This document shows positions 15,979 to 24,814 of a stretch of DNA of 64,000 bases, piece after piece. The translations under genes were made by a program, and so were the position numbers. The stretch comes from an uncultured Bacilli bacterium (GTDB taxonomy: Bacteria; Bacillota_I; Bacilli_A; RF39; UBA660). Where the stretch lies: positions 62,001 to 126,000 of the forward strand of contig CAKPIS010000003.1 of NCBI GenBank assembly GCA_934162425.1, in the 5' to 3' direction. Each line of letters begins with the position of its first letter. Within the stretch, counting starts at the first letter, position 1. The notes beneath the pieces were generated by a model. It was not told where the DNA came from. It saw only the letters and a list, made by a program, of their open reading frames with translations, and ran no database searches.

Positions 15979-16893
15979 TCAATTTAAAATTTTTCCTATT
16001 ATTTCAACTTTATCATTATCTATTTTAATATCAGCACCAATAGGAATAACACTATTTACTATCTTATGTCCAAAATCATTACATTTTATTATTGGAAAAT
16101 TATATTCTTTAGTATATTCAAGTATTATATCTTCCATTTGAGGATATTTACTTTCATCTTTCTGTAAATCATAATTATAACCAATCACTATTCCTTTTAT
16201 TTTATCAAATATACCATATTGTTTTAAATGGGCAAATCTTCTTTGGCATTCATTTATAGATGTTCTATAACTTTCTATAAATAATATATTACTTTCCATA
16301 TTTGGTAAAAATTCTGTGCCAAGCAAATACATCATACAAGCCAAATTTGTACCAATTATTTTACCTTCAACAGTACCATTTTTAATTAATTGTTTTATAC
16401 CATTATTAAACCTATCTAATTTTTGGTTAATAAAAGCATCTATAAATACTTTATATTGTTCTTCTGCATAGTCTAAACCAAATGAAAGAAAATCCGGCCC
16501 ACTAAAAGTTATTAATCCTGTCTTTTTATAAATAGCTTGAAGTAATACTGTTATATCACTATAACCTAGCAGTATCTTAGGATGTTTTTTTATTTCTTCA
16601 TAATCTAATAAATCAATAAATGTATTGCAAGTTTCACCACCTTCTAAACATATTATTGCTTTAACATCATCATCTTTAAACATATTCATAAAATCTTCTG
16701 CTTTTTGTTCTCTTGTACCACATGAGCCATAATAATCTTCTTTTATATATTTTCCAAATTTTATCTTAAAACCTTTAGTGATTAAAAATTTTTCTGCTTT
16801 TTTAAAATCATCAAATCTATTATTTAATGCTAAGCTATTAGATACCCCTACAACACCGATTGTATCTCCGTAATTTAATCTATTTGCTAACAT
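15979..16893 (-). CDS. LD-carboxypeptidase (peptidase family S66, LdcA/MccF-like)
   Basis: 304 residues. Family motifs: GDTIGVVGVSNS at the N-terminus, the nucleophile Ser in LLGYSDITVLL (about residue 112), the acidic residue in NILFIESYRTS and the His in KCNDFGHKI complete the S66 triad. Enzymes of the family remove the terminal D-Ala from muropeptide tetrapeptides in the cytoplasm or, as MccF, inactivate microcin C-like nucleotides. Which one applies cannot be told. AAAGGA lies eight bases before ATG 16893. Preceded by a short upstream ORF and hairpins. Confidence 0.85.
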   Translation of the reverse strand: MLANRLNYGDTIGVVGVSNSLALNNRFDDFKKAEKFLITKGFKIKFGKYIKEDYYGSCGTREQKAEDFMNMFKDDDVKAIICLEGGETCNTFIDLLDYEEIKKHPKILLGYSDITVLLQAIYKKTGLITFSGPDFLSFGLDYAEEQYKVFIDAFINQKLDRFNNGIKQLIKNGTVEGKIIGTNLACMMYLLGTEFLPNMESNILFIESYRTSINECQRRFAHLKQYGIFDKIKGIVIGYNYDLQKDESKYPQMEDIILEYTKEYNFPIIKCNDFGHKIVNSVIPIGADIKIDNDKVEIIGKILN

Positions 16894-16896
16894 AAT

Positions 16897-16956
16897 TCAT
16901 ATCCTTTCTTTTTCAATTATACAATCCATACCACCTAATATGGTATGAGGAAACAT
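16897..16956 (-). promoter_or_regulatory. Leader with 19-codon upstream ORF and hairpins before ldcA
   Basis: An ATG at 16956 with GAGGAG just upstream opens a 19-codon ORF (MFPHTILGGMDC...) whose TGA ends three bases before the ldcA ATG. GAGGA/TCCTC and CATACCA/TGGTATG form two adjacent hairpins (about 16931-16966), the first sequestering the uORF ribosome site. Could couple or attenuate ldcA translation. MFPHT also resembles the RlmCD tail, so it may instead be a gene remnant. Confidence 0.3.
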
Positions 16957-17078
16957 ATTCTCCTCAAACAACCTTCTTAAATTTTTTCTGTTTTTTTGAT
17001 GAAAATTAGTGTTTTTTTATCAAAAATATGCTTTTTTAATAGGCACCGAACAGTTAATTTCCGTCTTAATATAAGGCT

Positions 17079-18344
17079 TTATTTAAGTTTAAGCACCGCT
17101 ACACATTCAACATGAGCCGTTTTAGGGAACATATCAACTGGGGTTACTTTTTCCACATTATATAAATCATTTAAATAAGATAAGTCTCTTGCCATTGTAA
17201 CAGGATTACATGATATGTATATTATTTTTTTAGGATTAATCTTTTTTATTATTGCTATAGCTTTTCTATCTATTCCTTTTCTTGGAGGATCAACAAATAT
17301 AACATCTATTTTTTCCTTTATTTTACTTATTGCTTTAGTAACATCAGAACATATAAAAGAAACATTATTTATATTATTTATTTTCAAATTTTCTTTAGCA
17401 TCAATTATAGCATTTTCTACTATTTCAACACCAATTACCTTCTTTACATAACTTGATAAAATAGAAGCTATTGTACCTGTTCCACAATACAAATCCATAA
17501 CAACATCATTTTTATTTAATTTAGCTAACTTTATAGCAGTGCTATAAAGGTTTTCTGTTTGCATACTATTTACTTGAAAAAACGAATTATATGAGCAATT
17601 AAACATTAATCCATTAGTAATTTGACCTATATAACCATTACCAAAAACAACTTTTTCATTATATATTATTGTCTTAATATTATTAACATTTTCTATTAAA
17701 TAATTTACAATACCTATATCACTATCATCTAAAGAATAAACGTTTATTAATATTTCACCTAAAGCATTACCTCTTTTTATGGTAATTTCTTTTATTACAT
17801 TATTCTTATTTTGTTTTATATAATTTCTTATCACATATAAACAATCATTTATTTCGTTTTCAAGTAATTTACAATTTTCAATATCTACTAATTGATATGA
17901 TCCACTTGAATAAAATCCAATTTTATCTTTTTCCAATTTAAAACTTGCTTTATTACGATAATTATCATTTTTAGGAGATTGAATAACATCATCTACGTTT
18001 ATTTCAATTTTTCCAATCTTTCTTAAAGCTATTTCTACTTTTTCTTTCTTAAATTTTAAATTTTCTTTATCACTTTGATGTCTTAAATTACATCCACCAC
18101 ATTCTTCATAGTATGGACAATTACTTTTTATTCTCTTTAAAGATGGATCTATTATATCGATTACTTTACCCCTTGCAAAGTTTTTTTTAATTTCAGTTAT
18201 TCTAATTTTAACCTTTTCTCCTACTAAAGCCTTAGGTATAAAAACAATCATACCATTTATTTTAGCAACACCGCATCCTTCATTTTCTAATCCTTCTATT
18301 TTAACTGTTACTATATCATCAATTTTCAAACTAAATATACTCAT
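17079..18344 (-). CDS. rlmCD: 23S rRNA (uracil-5-)-methyltransferase, RlmCD/RumA type
   Basis: 421 residues. N-terminal TRAM domain (about 8-60), Fe-S cluster motif C-x5-C-G-G-C (CPYYEECGGCNLRH), SAM site VMDLYCGTGTIAS, FVDPPRKGID, the nucleophile Cys in IIYISCNPVTMARDL and the general base Glu in AHVECV. It methylates C5 of uridines in 23S rRNA. Firmicutes often use one RlmCD for U747 and U1939. Own extended -10 promoter (TGTTATAAT) and ribosome site AAGGGAG before ATG 18344. Confidence 0.9.
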   Translation of the reverse strand: MSIFSLKIDDIVTVKIEGLENEGCGVAKINGMIVFIPKALVGEKVKIRITEIKKNFARGKVIDIIDPSLKRIKSNCPYYEECGGCNLRHQSDKENLKFKKEKVEIALRKIGKIEINVDDVIQSPKNDNYRNKASFKLEKDKIGFYSSGSYQLVDIENCKLLENEINDCLYVIRNYIKQNKNNVIKEITIKRGNALGEILINVYSLDDSDIGIVNYLIENVNNIKTIIYNEKVVFGNGYIGQITNGLMFNCSYNSFFQVNSMQTENLYSTAIKLAKLNKNDVVMDLYCGTGTIASILSSYVKKVIGVEIVENAIIDAKENLKINNINNVSFICSDVTKAISKIKEKIDVIFVDPPRKGIDRKAIAIIKKINPKKIIYISCNPVTMARDLSYLNDLYNVEKVTPVDMFPKTAHVECVAVLKLK

Positions 18345-18383
18345 AATAATTCTCCCTTGTTAATTATAACATTTAATACATAA

Positions 18384-18411
18384 CAAAAGAAAGCTTTGTT
18401 TAGCTTTCTTT
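18384..18411 (-). terminator. Terminator of the SipW-DUF5305 operon
   Basis: AAAGAAAGC (18386-18394) pairs with GCTTTCTTT (18403-18411). Minus-strand tail TTTTGTT. Confidence 0.75.
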
Positions 18412-18414
18412 ACA

Positions 18415-19491
18415 TTATTTATCATTTTCTAAATCAGTTAATTTTAATACATAACGATATACTTCATAACTATTTTTTACGATGAACTCGCATTTTTGAC
18501 CCTTATGTATTTCATTAAATAATATTGGTTTTTCTAAGTTATCTCTTGCATCTAATAATTCTTCAAAGCTTTTAACATCGATTATGTTTTGCTCTGGACT
18601 TATAATAACATCTTTTTTAACCTCAACAATTACTCTATCATATTCTCTTAATAATTTAGATAGCATTTTGTCATATGGAGTTTTTTTATTTGATAGTTTT
18701 CTTAAAAATACTATTAAGTTAACTAATGCAATAACAAACGCAATACCAAATAATATACCAAATGAAAATAAAGGTTTATTTTTTATTTTAAAATCAGTAT
18801 ATGTTTTAATTGTATTACTATTATTAACTTCTTTATAATCCATCTTAACATTTACCATTTGTTCTGATAATGGTATAGTAAGCTTCATTGAATCATTTGC
18901 ATTTATCTTTTTAAGTTCATTACCATTTATATCAGTTACTTTTACGTATAATGTTAATATTAAATTACTTTTAGCATTTATTGCATATTCTGTTTTAAAA
19001 CCTTTTACTATGTCATTATACTTATTATAATCTATCTTTAAATCTTGATCGATTTTAAAATTATCTGAATTATTTTTACTTTCAGTTTTTTCACCTATTA
19101 CATTTTCTTTCTTTGAATATATAACAGCATCACTATTATCACCAGTAACTTTTATTTCAGCATCAACATAATATGTATATTTATAGTCTAATTTATCACT
19201 AGTTTTAAAATTATAATCAAAGTTTACATCTATACTATCTATTAAACTTGCAATATATTGCATATCTTTTCCTAATGTTTTAGTATCATAATAATTATTA
19301 TCTTTTAGATTAACAGTATAATCTAATTTACTATTTTGATAATATTTAAGATTACTATCAACATTCAAACTAGAACTAATTGATATAAATACTATACATA
19401 AAAGTAAAAATAATAAAGATATAACTATTTTCATTAAAACCCTATCAAAAAAAGTATGATATCTATTTTTAAATCCACTATTATTTTTCAT
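18415..19491 (-). CDS. DUF5305 domain protein
   Basis: 358 residues. One membrane helix near residues 22-40, a large extracytoplasmic beta-rich domain beginning YYQNSKLDYTVNLKDNNYYD with TLGKDMQYIASLIDSI, a second helix (about 243-262), and a ~95-residue cytoplasmic end. The pattern Y-x-V-x-L-x-x-N-x-Y then YI-x-x-L-(V/I)-D matches DUF5305, a family I know next to SipW/archaeal-type signal peptidases. Here it is the last gene of such an operon, 11 bases after the peptidase. Inferred: accessory to assembly or export of the TasA-like protein. Confidence 0.75.
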   Translation of the reverse strand: MKNNSGFKNRYHTFFDRVLMKIVISLLFLLLCIVFISISSSLNVDSNLKYYQNSKLDYTVNLKDNNYYDTKTLGKDMQYIASLIDSIDVNFDYNFKTSDKLDYKYTYYVDAEIKVTGDNSDAVIYSKKENVIGEKTESKNNSDNFKIDQDLKIDYNKYNDIVKGFKTEYAINAKSNLILTLYVKVTDINGNELKKINANDSMKLTIPLSEQMVNVKMDYKEVNNSNTIKTYTDFKIKNKPLFSFGILFGIAFVIALVNLIVFLRKLSNKKTPYDKMLSKLLREYDRVIVEVKKDVIISPEQNIIDVKSFEELLDARDNLEKPILFNEIHKGQKCEFIVKNSYEVYRYVLKLTDLENDK

Positions 19492-19502
19492 TTAATACAC
19501 CT

Positions 19503-20645
19503 CTAATTCTCTATTCTCTGATTTAATTCTACAGTTGGCATTCCTATATAAGGAATTTTTATAAACTTAACGCCTATTATATCATCTTTGGTTACAACAT
19601 AGCTATCATTTACTATGTTATTATCTCCCTTAGTAATATAATATTTTGTCTTATTAAGAGTCTTAATTTCAACTAATCTATGAACAATTAATTTACCATC
19701 ATGCTTATATACTAGTATATCTCCTTTTTCTATCTTTTCTAATTCGTTTTTCTTTAATTTTTTTACTATTACTACATCTCCGACTTTTATGGTAGGAGTC
19801 ATTGAACTAGACCCTATTGTTACAGCATAATACCTAAAATAACCACTAGTTAACATAACAATTACCAACATAACAAATGTAATTATAGAATATAAAATTA
19901 ACTTTTTACTTTTATATCTTGATGATACAATCTTTCTTTCTTCTTCAAAGTTAAGTTTATCATTAAGATTATTAACTATATATATTGGTAATAAAGTATT
20001 TAAAATTATATTTATATAATCTCCAAAATTTGGAAAGAAAGGTAAAATAAATGTATTTAACTCCATTACGCACGAATAAAATATAGCATTTTCATACCCT
20101 GACTTAACAGTTAAAAAGTTAAGTAAAACATTTTTAGATACGGAAGGAAATAATACAAAACATATAGTTTTTATAATAGACCCTGTATTACTAATTCCAT
20201 ATAAACCAAGACTTAAGTTTATATCTAATAAAACAAAAAATATAAGACCTAATGAATATAAAATTTTGCTATTATAATTCTTACAAAAATATAAGTATCT
20301 AAATAGTTCTCTAATTACAATTAATATTAAGTAAGGAATTACATTTTTTATTATATTAATAAATTTCAAGCTATAACTATTTTTTAAAAATCCGGTAAAT
20401 ATTCCTAGTACATAAGTGACTAGAAAATATATCATTAAGATTATTAATATATTATAAAATATATCTTTTTTATTTCTATAATTATTCTTTTTATAACCAG
20501 ATAAAAAAAATAGTAATAGGCTTGCTAATAACAATACCCCTTGAAATATATAGATACTTTTTATACTAAATATAAACATATTTAAAAGCATAAATATTGT
20601 CATCAAAACAATTGTTATAAAACAAACATTACTACTTTTTTTCAT
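19503..20645 (-). CDS. SipW-like (ER-type) signal peptidase I with a polytopic N-terminal domain
   Basis: 380 residues. The first ~235 hold about seven membrane segments and are not part of ordinary SipW. The peptidase domain follows a helix at about 248-268: GSSSMTPTIKVGD with nucleophile Ser281, DILVYKHDGKLIVHRLVEI with His322 in place of bacterial Lys (the ER/SipW type), and TKGDNN then DIIGV. It removes signal peptides outside the membrane. The TasA-like substrate is encoded 26 bases upstream. The extra membrane domain may be a docking or transport module. Confidence 0.85.
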   Translation of the reverse strand: MKKSSNVCFITIVLMTIFMLLNMFIFSIKSIYIFQGVLLLASLLLFFLSGYKKNNYRNKKDIFYNILIILMIYFLVTYVLGIFTGFLKNSYSLKFINIIKNVIPYLILIVIRELFRYLYFCKNYNSKILYSLGLIFFVLLDINLSLGLYGISNTGSIIKTICFVLFPSVSKNVLLNFLTVKSGYENAIFYSCVMELNTFILPFFPNFGDYINIILNTLLPIYIVNNLNDKLNFEEERKIVSSRYKSKKLILYSIITFVMLVIVMLTSGYFRYYAVTIGSSSMTPTIKVGDVVIVKKLKKNELEKIEKGDILVYKHDGKLIVHRLVEIKTLNKTKYYITKGDNNIVNDSYVVTKDDIIGVKFIKIPYIGMPTVELNQRIEN

Positions 20646-20670
20646 ATTATCTATTTCCTAACTTTTATAT

Positions 20671-21252
20671 TTACTTTTGCATAAAATTCATTGAAACTCC
20701 AAGATTTGTTATTGTAACATCATCTGCTGGTAAATTACTTGCATCTGTAATATTATAAGAAAGTTTTAAAGTCATATGTTTACTTTCGCCAGCAGGAATT
20801 GTTAACTTACCTTGTTCAACATTTTCACTACTTCCGTTATTATCATAAACTAAAGTATATGATAATGCATTACAAAAGTTTTCTACGCTAACACCTGTAT
20901 CAACTGTTGCTGCACATGTTGGTGTACCAATAGTTAATTCACTTAGGTCTACATCAAAAGTACTATTATTTTTAACATCGAATTTAACTGTTGCACTTGA
21001 TGCTGTACCATTCATTTTAACTACATAATCAATATTAGTTTTTGATGTTATAGTTGGTTCTTTAGTAAAGCTTGCATTTATAGTTTCATTTGTTATATTT
21101 TCAAAATATACATCAAATGATGATTTTCCACTTGATGCTGTACCTGTTATAGTTAAAAGCTGCGTAAGTGATGCAAAAGCAACCGTAAGTCCTAGAACTG
21201 CAGCAACTAAAAACATAGTTGTTAAAACCTTTATTTTTCTCTTCTTTTCCAT
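20671..21252 (-). CDS. TasA/CalY-like protein with SipW-type signal peptide
   Basis: 193 residues. Signal region MEKKRKIKVLTTMFLVAAVL then GLTVAFASLTQLLTITGTAS, the form processed by SipW. The mature part is a beta-sandwich-like Asn/Thr/Ser-rich domain (KFDVKNNSTFDVDL, PAGESKHMTLKL) with two Cys that may pair. TasA-family proteins form surface or matrix fibres. First gene of a three-gene operon with its peptidase and DUF5305. Start at ATG 21252 six bases after GAGGTG. A frame extension to 21282 lacks a ribosome site. Confidence 0.8.
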   Translation of the reverse strand: MEKKRKIKVLTTMFLVAAVLGLTVAFASLTQLLTITGTASSGKSSFDVYFENITNETINASFTKEPTITSKTNIDYVVKMNGTASSATVKFDVKNNSTFDVDLSELTIGTPTCAATVDTGVSVENFCNALSYTLVYDNNGSSENVEQGKLTIPAGESKHMTLKLSYNITDASNLPADDVTITNLGVSMNFMQK

Positions 21253-21316
21253 ATTATTCACCTCTATTATAGGATACCACATATTGTTTTTTTTATCAAT
21301 AATTTATATATTTTTT

Positions 21317-24300
21317 TTATTTATTTGACATTTCTTGATAAAACTTAAATCTTTTGATGGCATTCTCTTTATTTTTAATTAATAATTCTTCTGCTTTCTC
21401 TTTATTTATTTTTTTTGTTATCATATATCTATTTTCATTATTTAATAACTCTTCATATTTATCAAAATTAGGATTCTTATAATCTAAATATAATTTTTCT
21501 TCTAAAGCATTATATCTAAATAGTGGCCAATATCCACTTTCAACTGCTAACTTTTCTTCTTTTATGGTACTTTTCATGCCAGACTTTATTCCATGATTTA
21601 TACATGGAGCATATGCGATAATAATTGAAGGTCCATTATATTTTTCTGCTTCATTAAAAGCATTAATTGCTTGCTGCATATTAGCTCCTAAGCATATACT
21701 TGCAATATATACATTTTCATAACACATAAATATTCTTGCTAAATCTTTTTTATTAGAATTATTTCCATTATAAGCAAATTTAGCATTAGCACCAACTCTA
21801 GTAGACTTAGATTTTTGTCCACCAGTATTAGAATAAACTTCTGTATCTAAAACAAGTACATTTACATTTTGTCCGCTTGCTAAAACTTCATCTAATCCGC
21901 CGTAACCAATATCATAAGCCCATCCATCACCACCAATTATCCAAACAGATTTTGGCTTTAAATATTTTTTTAATCTTTCTACTTCTAACGCTTCAGAAAA
22001 GTCAAAATTTTTAATAAAATTATTTATCGTATCATCATCTTCAAAATTGCTTAGCAAATTATCAGCTAAATTTCTATTATTTTCTGATAGTTTGCTATTT
22101 TTTAATATTGTTTTTATTTTTTCTTTCATAAGTAAATCTGCTGATTTTATTCCAAGTCCAAACTCTGCGTTATCCTCAAATAAAGAATTTGCCCAAGAAA
22201 CATTATAAGGAATACTAGGTATAGCTCCACCATATATTGAAGAGCAACCTGTTGCATTTGCAATAACTAACCTATCTTTAAATAACTGAGTTAATAATTT
22301 TATATAAGACGTCTGTCCACAACCTGCACACGCATATGAAAACTCGAATAATGGTTTTTCAAATTGTGATCCCTTTATAGTATCTTTTTTAAATACATTT
22401 TTATTTTCTACCATTTCAAAAATATTATCTACGTTTTTTCTTACAACATCTTCTTCATTTTTCATTTCTATAGCTTTATTTTTAGCTGGACACACTTCAT
22501 GACAAACGCCGCAACCAGTACAATCTTTTAAAGAAATACCCATGTAAAAATATAAATCATCAGTTTGCTTAGCCTTAATTACACTATCTTCTAAATTATA
22601 TCTACTAACCTCTTCTTTAGTTAATAGAAATGGTCTTATAACTGAATGAGGACATGCTAATGCACACATATTACATTCTATGCAGTTTTCCTTATTCCAG
22701 CAAGGAAGATTACTTGCTATATCTCTTTTTTCTAATTTAGAAGTATTAACAGGAAAGCTTCCATCAGCATGACTTAAAAAATCAGATGTTTTAAGAAAAT
22801 CACCTTTTAACCCAAACATATAATTAGTCATTTTATCTTCAGTATTAATGCTTACCATACTACCATTATTAGATAAATTAGTCATATTGATATCTACTTT
22901 TTTTACGACTACATCTTTTAAAGCATTTTTATTAGCCTCTACTATTTCTATTCCTTTTTTAGAGAATTTCTTTTCTATTTGCCTTTCAATTTTTTCTTTA
23001 ATTAAGTCATAATTAATTAATGAACTTACCTTAAATATAGCCGATGCCATAATACTACTTATTTTATTAGGTATATTGTTTTTCTTAGCTATATTATAAG
23101 CATCTATTATATAAAAATTAATATTATTATCTATTATGTATTTTTTTACATCTAATGGTAAATAAGATTTTATTTTTTCTTCTTCCAAACTAGTTACAAG
23201 CAAAAATGTTCCATTTGGTTTTAATTTTGATATTATATCATATCTTAAAAGATAAGAATCTTTAGTACAAACAAGTATATTAGCTTTATCTATATAATAT
23301 GGTCTATTAATATCTTCAGTTGAAATTCTAAGATGTGATCTTGTAATACCACCAGACTTTTTAGAATCATACTGAAAGTATCCTTGAACAAATGCATTTG
23401 TATAATTACCCATAATAGTTAGTATATCCTTAGATGCTGTAACCATACCATCAGATCCATAACCATATATTAATATTTCTTTTGTATTAGAATGTTTAAT
23501 TTCATATTCTCTAACTTTTAAACTTTTATTTGTCAAATCATCTTCTATACCAACCGTAAATCCAGTAAAATTATTAGGTTCATCTAAAAAATCATAAACC
23601 GCTTTTATGCAAGCAGCATCAGTATTTTTACCAGACAAGCCATATCTTCCGCCTATTATTTTAGGCTTTATATCATAGTCATTAAATAAAGAGCAAACAT
23701 CTAAATAAAGAGGCTCTCCAGTACTACCCGGTTCTTTTGTTTTATCTAATACAGCTATTTTCTTAACAGTCTTTGGCATACAATCTAAAAAGTATTTTTT
23801 GCTAAAAGGTCTATATAAATGTACTTCTATAAGTCCTAAATCATCAGAATTATCTATAACTTCCTTTATAGTATCACAAACAGAGCCCATTGCAACTATT
23901 ATCTTACTAGCTGTTTTACTGCCATAATAATTAAATGGTTTATAATCTTTTTTAGTCATTTCATTTATTTTTTGCATATAATAATTAACCGTATCAGCAA
24001 AATTATCATATTTTAAATTTCTGGCTTCGGTATTTTGAAAGAATACATCATCATTTTGATTAGTACCATGTATCTTTTTCTTAACTAGTATACTATTATT
24101 TCTAAACTCATCTAAACTTTTTCTATCTATTAAATACTTTAAGTTACTACCATCTAGTACTTTTATTTTTTTTAGTTCATGACTAGTTCTAAAACCATCA
24201 AAAAAGTTTAAAACAGGCATACTATCTTTAAGTGATGCAAGGTATGATACTGCTGTTAGATTCATAACATCTTGTACGTTTGAAGATGAAATAAATGCAA

Positions 24301-24709
24301 ATCCAGTTTGTCTTGCTGCGTATATATCACTATGATCTCCTAAAATGCTAAGAGCATGTGTTGCAATTGTTCTTGCAGCAACATTTATAACGCAAGGTAA
24401 ACATTCACCTGCAATTTTATACATATTAGGTAACATTAAAAGAAGCCCTTGACTTGCAGTATAAGTAGTTGCAATAGTACCTGATAACAAAGCCCCATGA
24501 ACAAGTGCAATAGCTCCTGCTTCACTTTGCATTTCAACTACTTTAACAGGATATCCATATAAATTATTAAAGCCTTTACTAGATAATTCATCTACTTTTT
24601 CTGCCATACTAGATGCAGGCGTTATAGGATATATTCCTGCAAGCTCACTAAATAAATAAGATACATAACTACAAGCTTCATTTCCATCCATAACTTTATA
24701 TTTTTCCAT
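21317..24709 (-). CDS. nifJ: Pyruvate:ferredoxin (flavodoxin) oxidoreductase
   Basis: 1130 residues, single-chain PFOR. Domain I YPITPASSMAEKVDE and TASQGLLLM, the gamma-like domain II, a two-cluster ferredoxin insert (CIECNMCALACP and CTGCGVCHEVCP), a proximal-cluster CAGCGQT, and the TPP site GDGWAYDIGYGG with NTGGQKSK. It oxidises pyruvate to acetyl-CoA and CO2 while reducing ferredoxin or flavodoxin in the cytoplasm. This indicates anaerobic metabolism. Monocistronic. ATG 24709 is preceded by AGAAGGTG. Confidence 0.95.
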   Translation of the reverse strand: MEKYKVMDGNEACSYVSYLFSELAGIYPITPASSMAEKVDELSSKGFNNLYGYPVKVVEMQSEAGAIALVHGALLSGTIATTYTASQGLLLMLPNMYKIAGECLPCVINVAARTIATHALSILGDHSDIYAARQTGFAFISSSNVQDVMNLTAVSYLASLKDSMPVLNFFDGFRTSHELKKIKVLDGSNLKYLIDRKSLDEFRNNSILVKKKIHGTNQNDDVFFQNTEARNLKYDNFADTVNYYMQKINEMTKKDYKPFNYYGSKTASKIIVAMGSVCDTIKEVIDNSDDLGLIEVHLYRPFSKKYFLDCMPKTVKKIAVLDKTKEPGSTGEPLYLDVCSLFNDYDIKPKIIGGRYGLSGKNTDAACIKAVYDFLDEPNNFTGFTVGIEDDLTNKSLKVREYEIKHSNTKEILIYGYGSDGMVTASKDILTIMGNYTNAFVQGYFQYDSKKSGGITRSHLRISTEDINRPYYIDKANILVCTKDSYLLRYDIISKLKPNGTFLLVTSLEEEKIKSYLPLDVKKYIIDNNINFYIIDAYNIAKKNNIPNKISSIMASAIFKVSSLINYDLIKEKIERQIEKKFSKKGIEIVEANKNALKDVVVKKVDINMTNLSNNGSMVSINTEDKMTNYMFGLKGDFLKTSDFLSHADGSFPVNTSKLEKRDIASNLPCWNKENCIECNMCALACPHSVIRPFLLTKEEVSRYNLEDSVIKAKQTDDLYFYMGISLKDCTGCGVCHEVCPAKNKAIEMKNEEDVVRKNVDNIFEMVENKNVFKKDTIKGSQFEKPLFEFSYACAGCGQTSYIKLLTQLFKDRLVIANATGCSSIYGGAIPSIPYNVSWANSLFEDNAEFGLGIKSADLLMKEKIKTILKNSKLSENNRNLADNLLSNFEDDDTINNFIKNFDFSEALEVERLKKYLKPKSVWIIGGDGWAYDIGYGGLDEVLASGQNVNVLVLDTEVYSNTGGQKSKSTRVGANAKFAYNGNNSNKKDLARIFMCYENVYIASICLGANMQQAINAFNEAEKYNGPSIIIAYAPCINHGIKSGMKSTIKEEKLAVESGYWPLFRYNALEEKLYLDYKNPNFDKYEELLNNENRYMITKKINKEKAEELLIKNKENAIKRFKFYQEMSNK

Positions 24710-24773
24710 ACTTTCACCTTCTACTATAATATAATTATATCATTAATTAATTATTTTTAAAACATATAAACAT

Positions 24774-24803
24774 ATAAAAACTATTAACAAATTATGCTAA
24801 TAG
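24774..24803 (-). terminator. Terminator after typA
   Basis: CTATTA (24781-24786) pairs with TAATAG (24798-24803). Minus-strand T5 tract follows. Confidence 0.55.
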
Positions 24804-24814
24804 CTTCTTTAATT

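Noticed and set aside
16931..16966. Hairpins before ldcA as a known riboswitch
   Set aside because: No core sequence of a known class recognised, so reported only as a leader.
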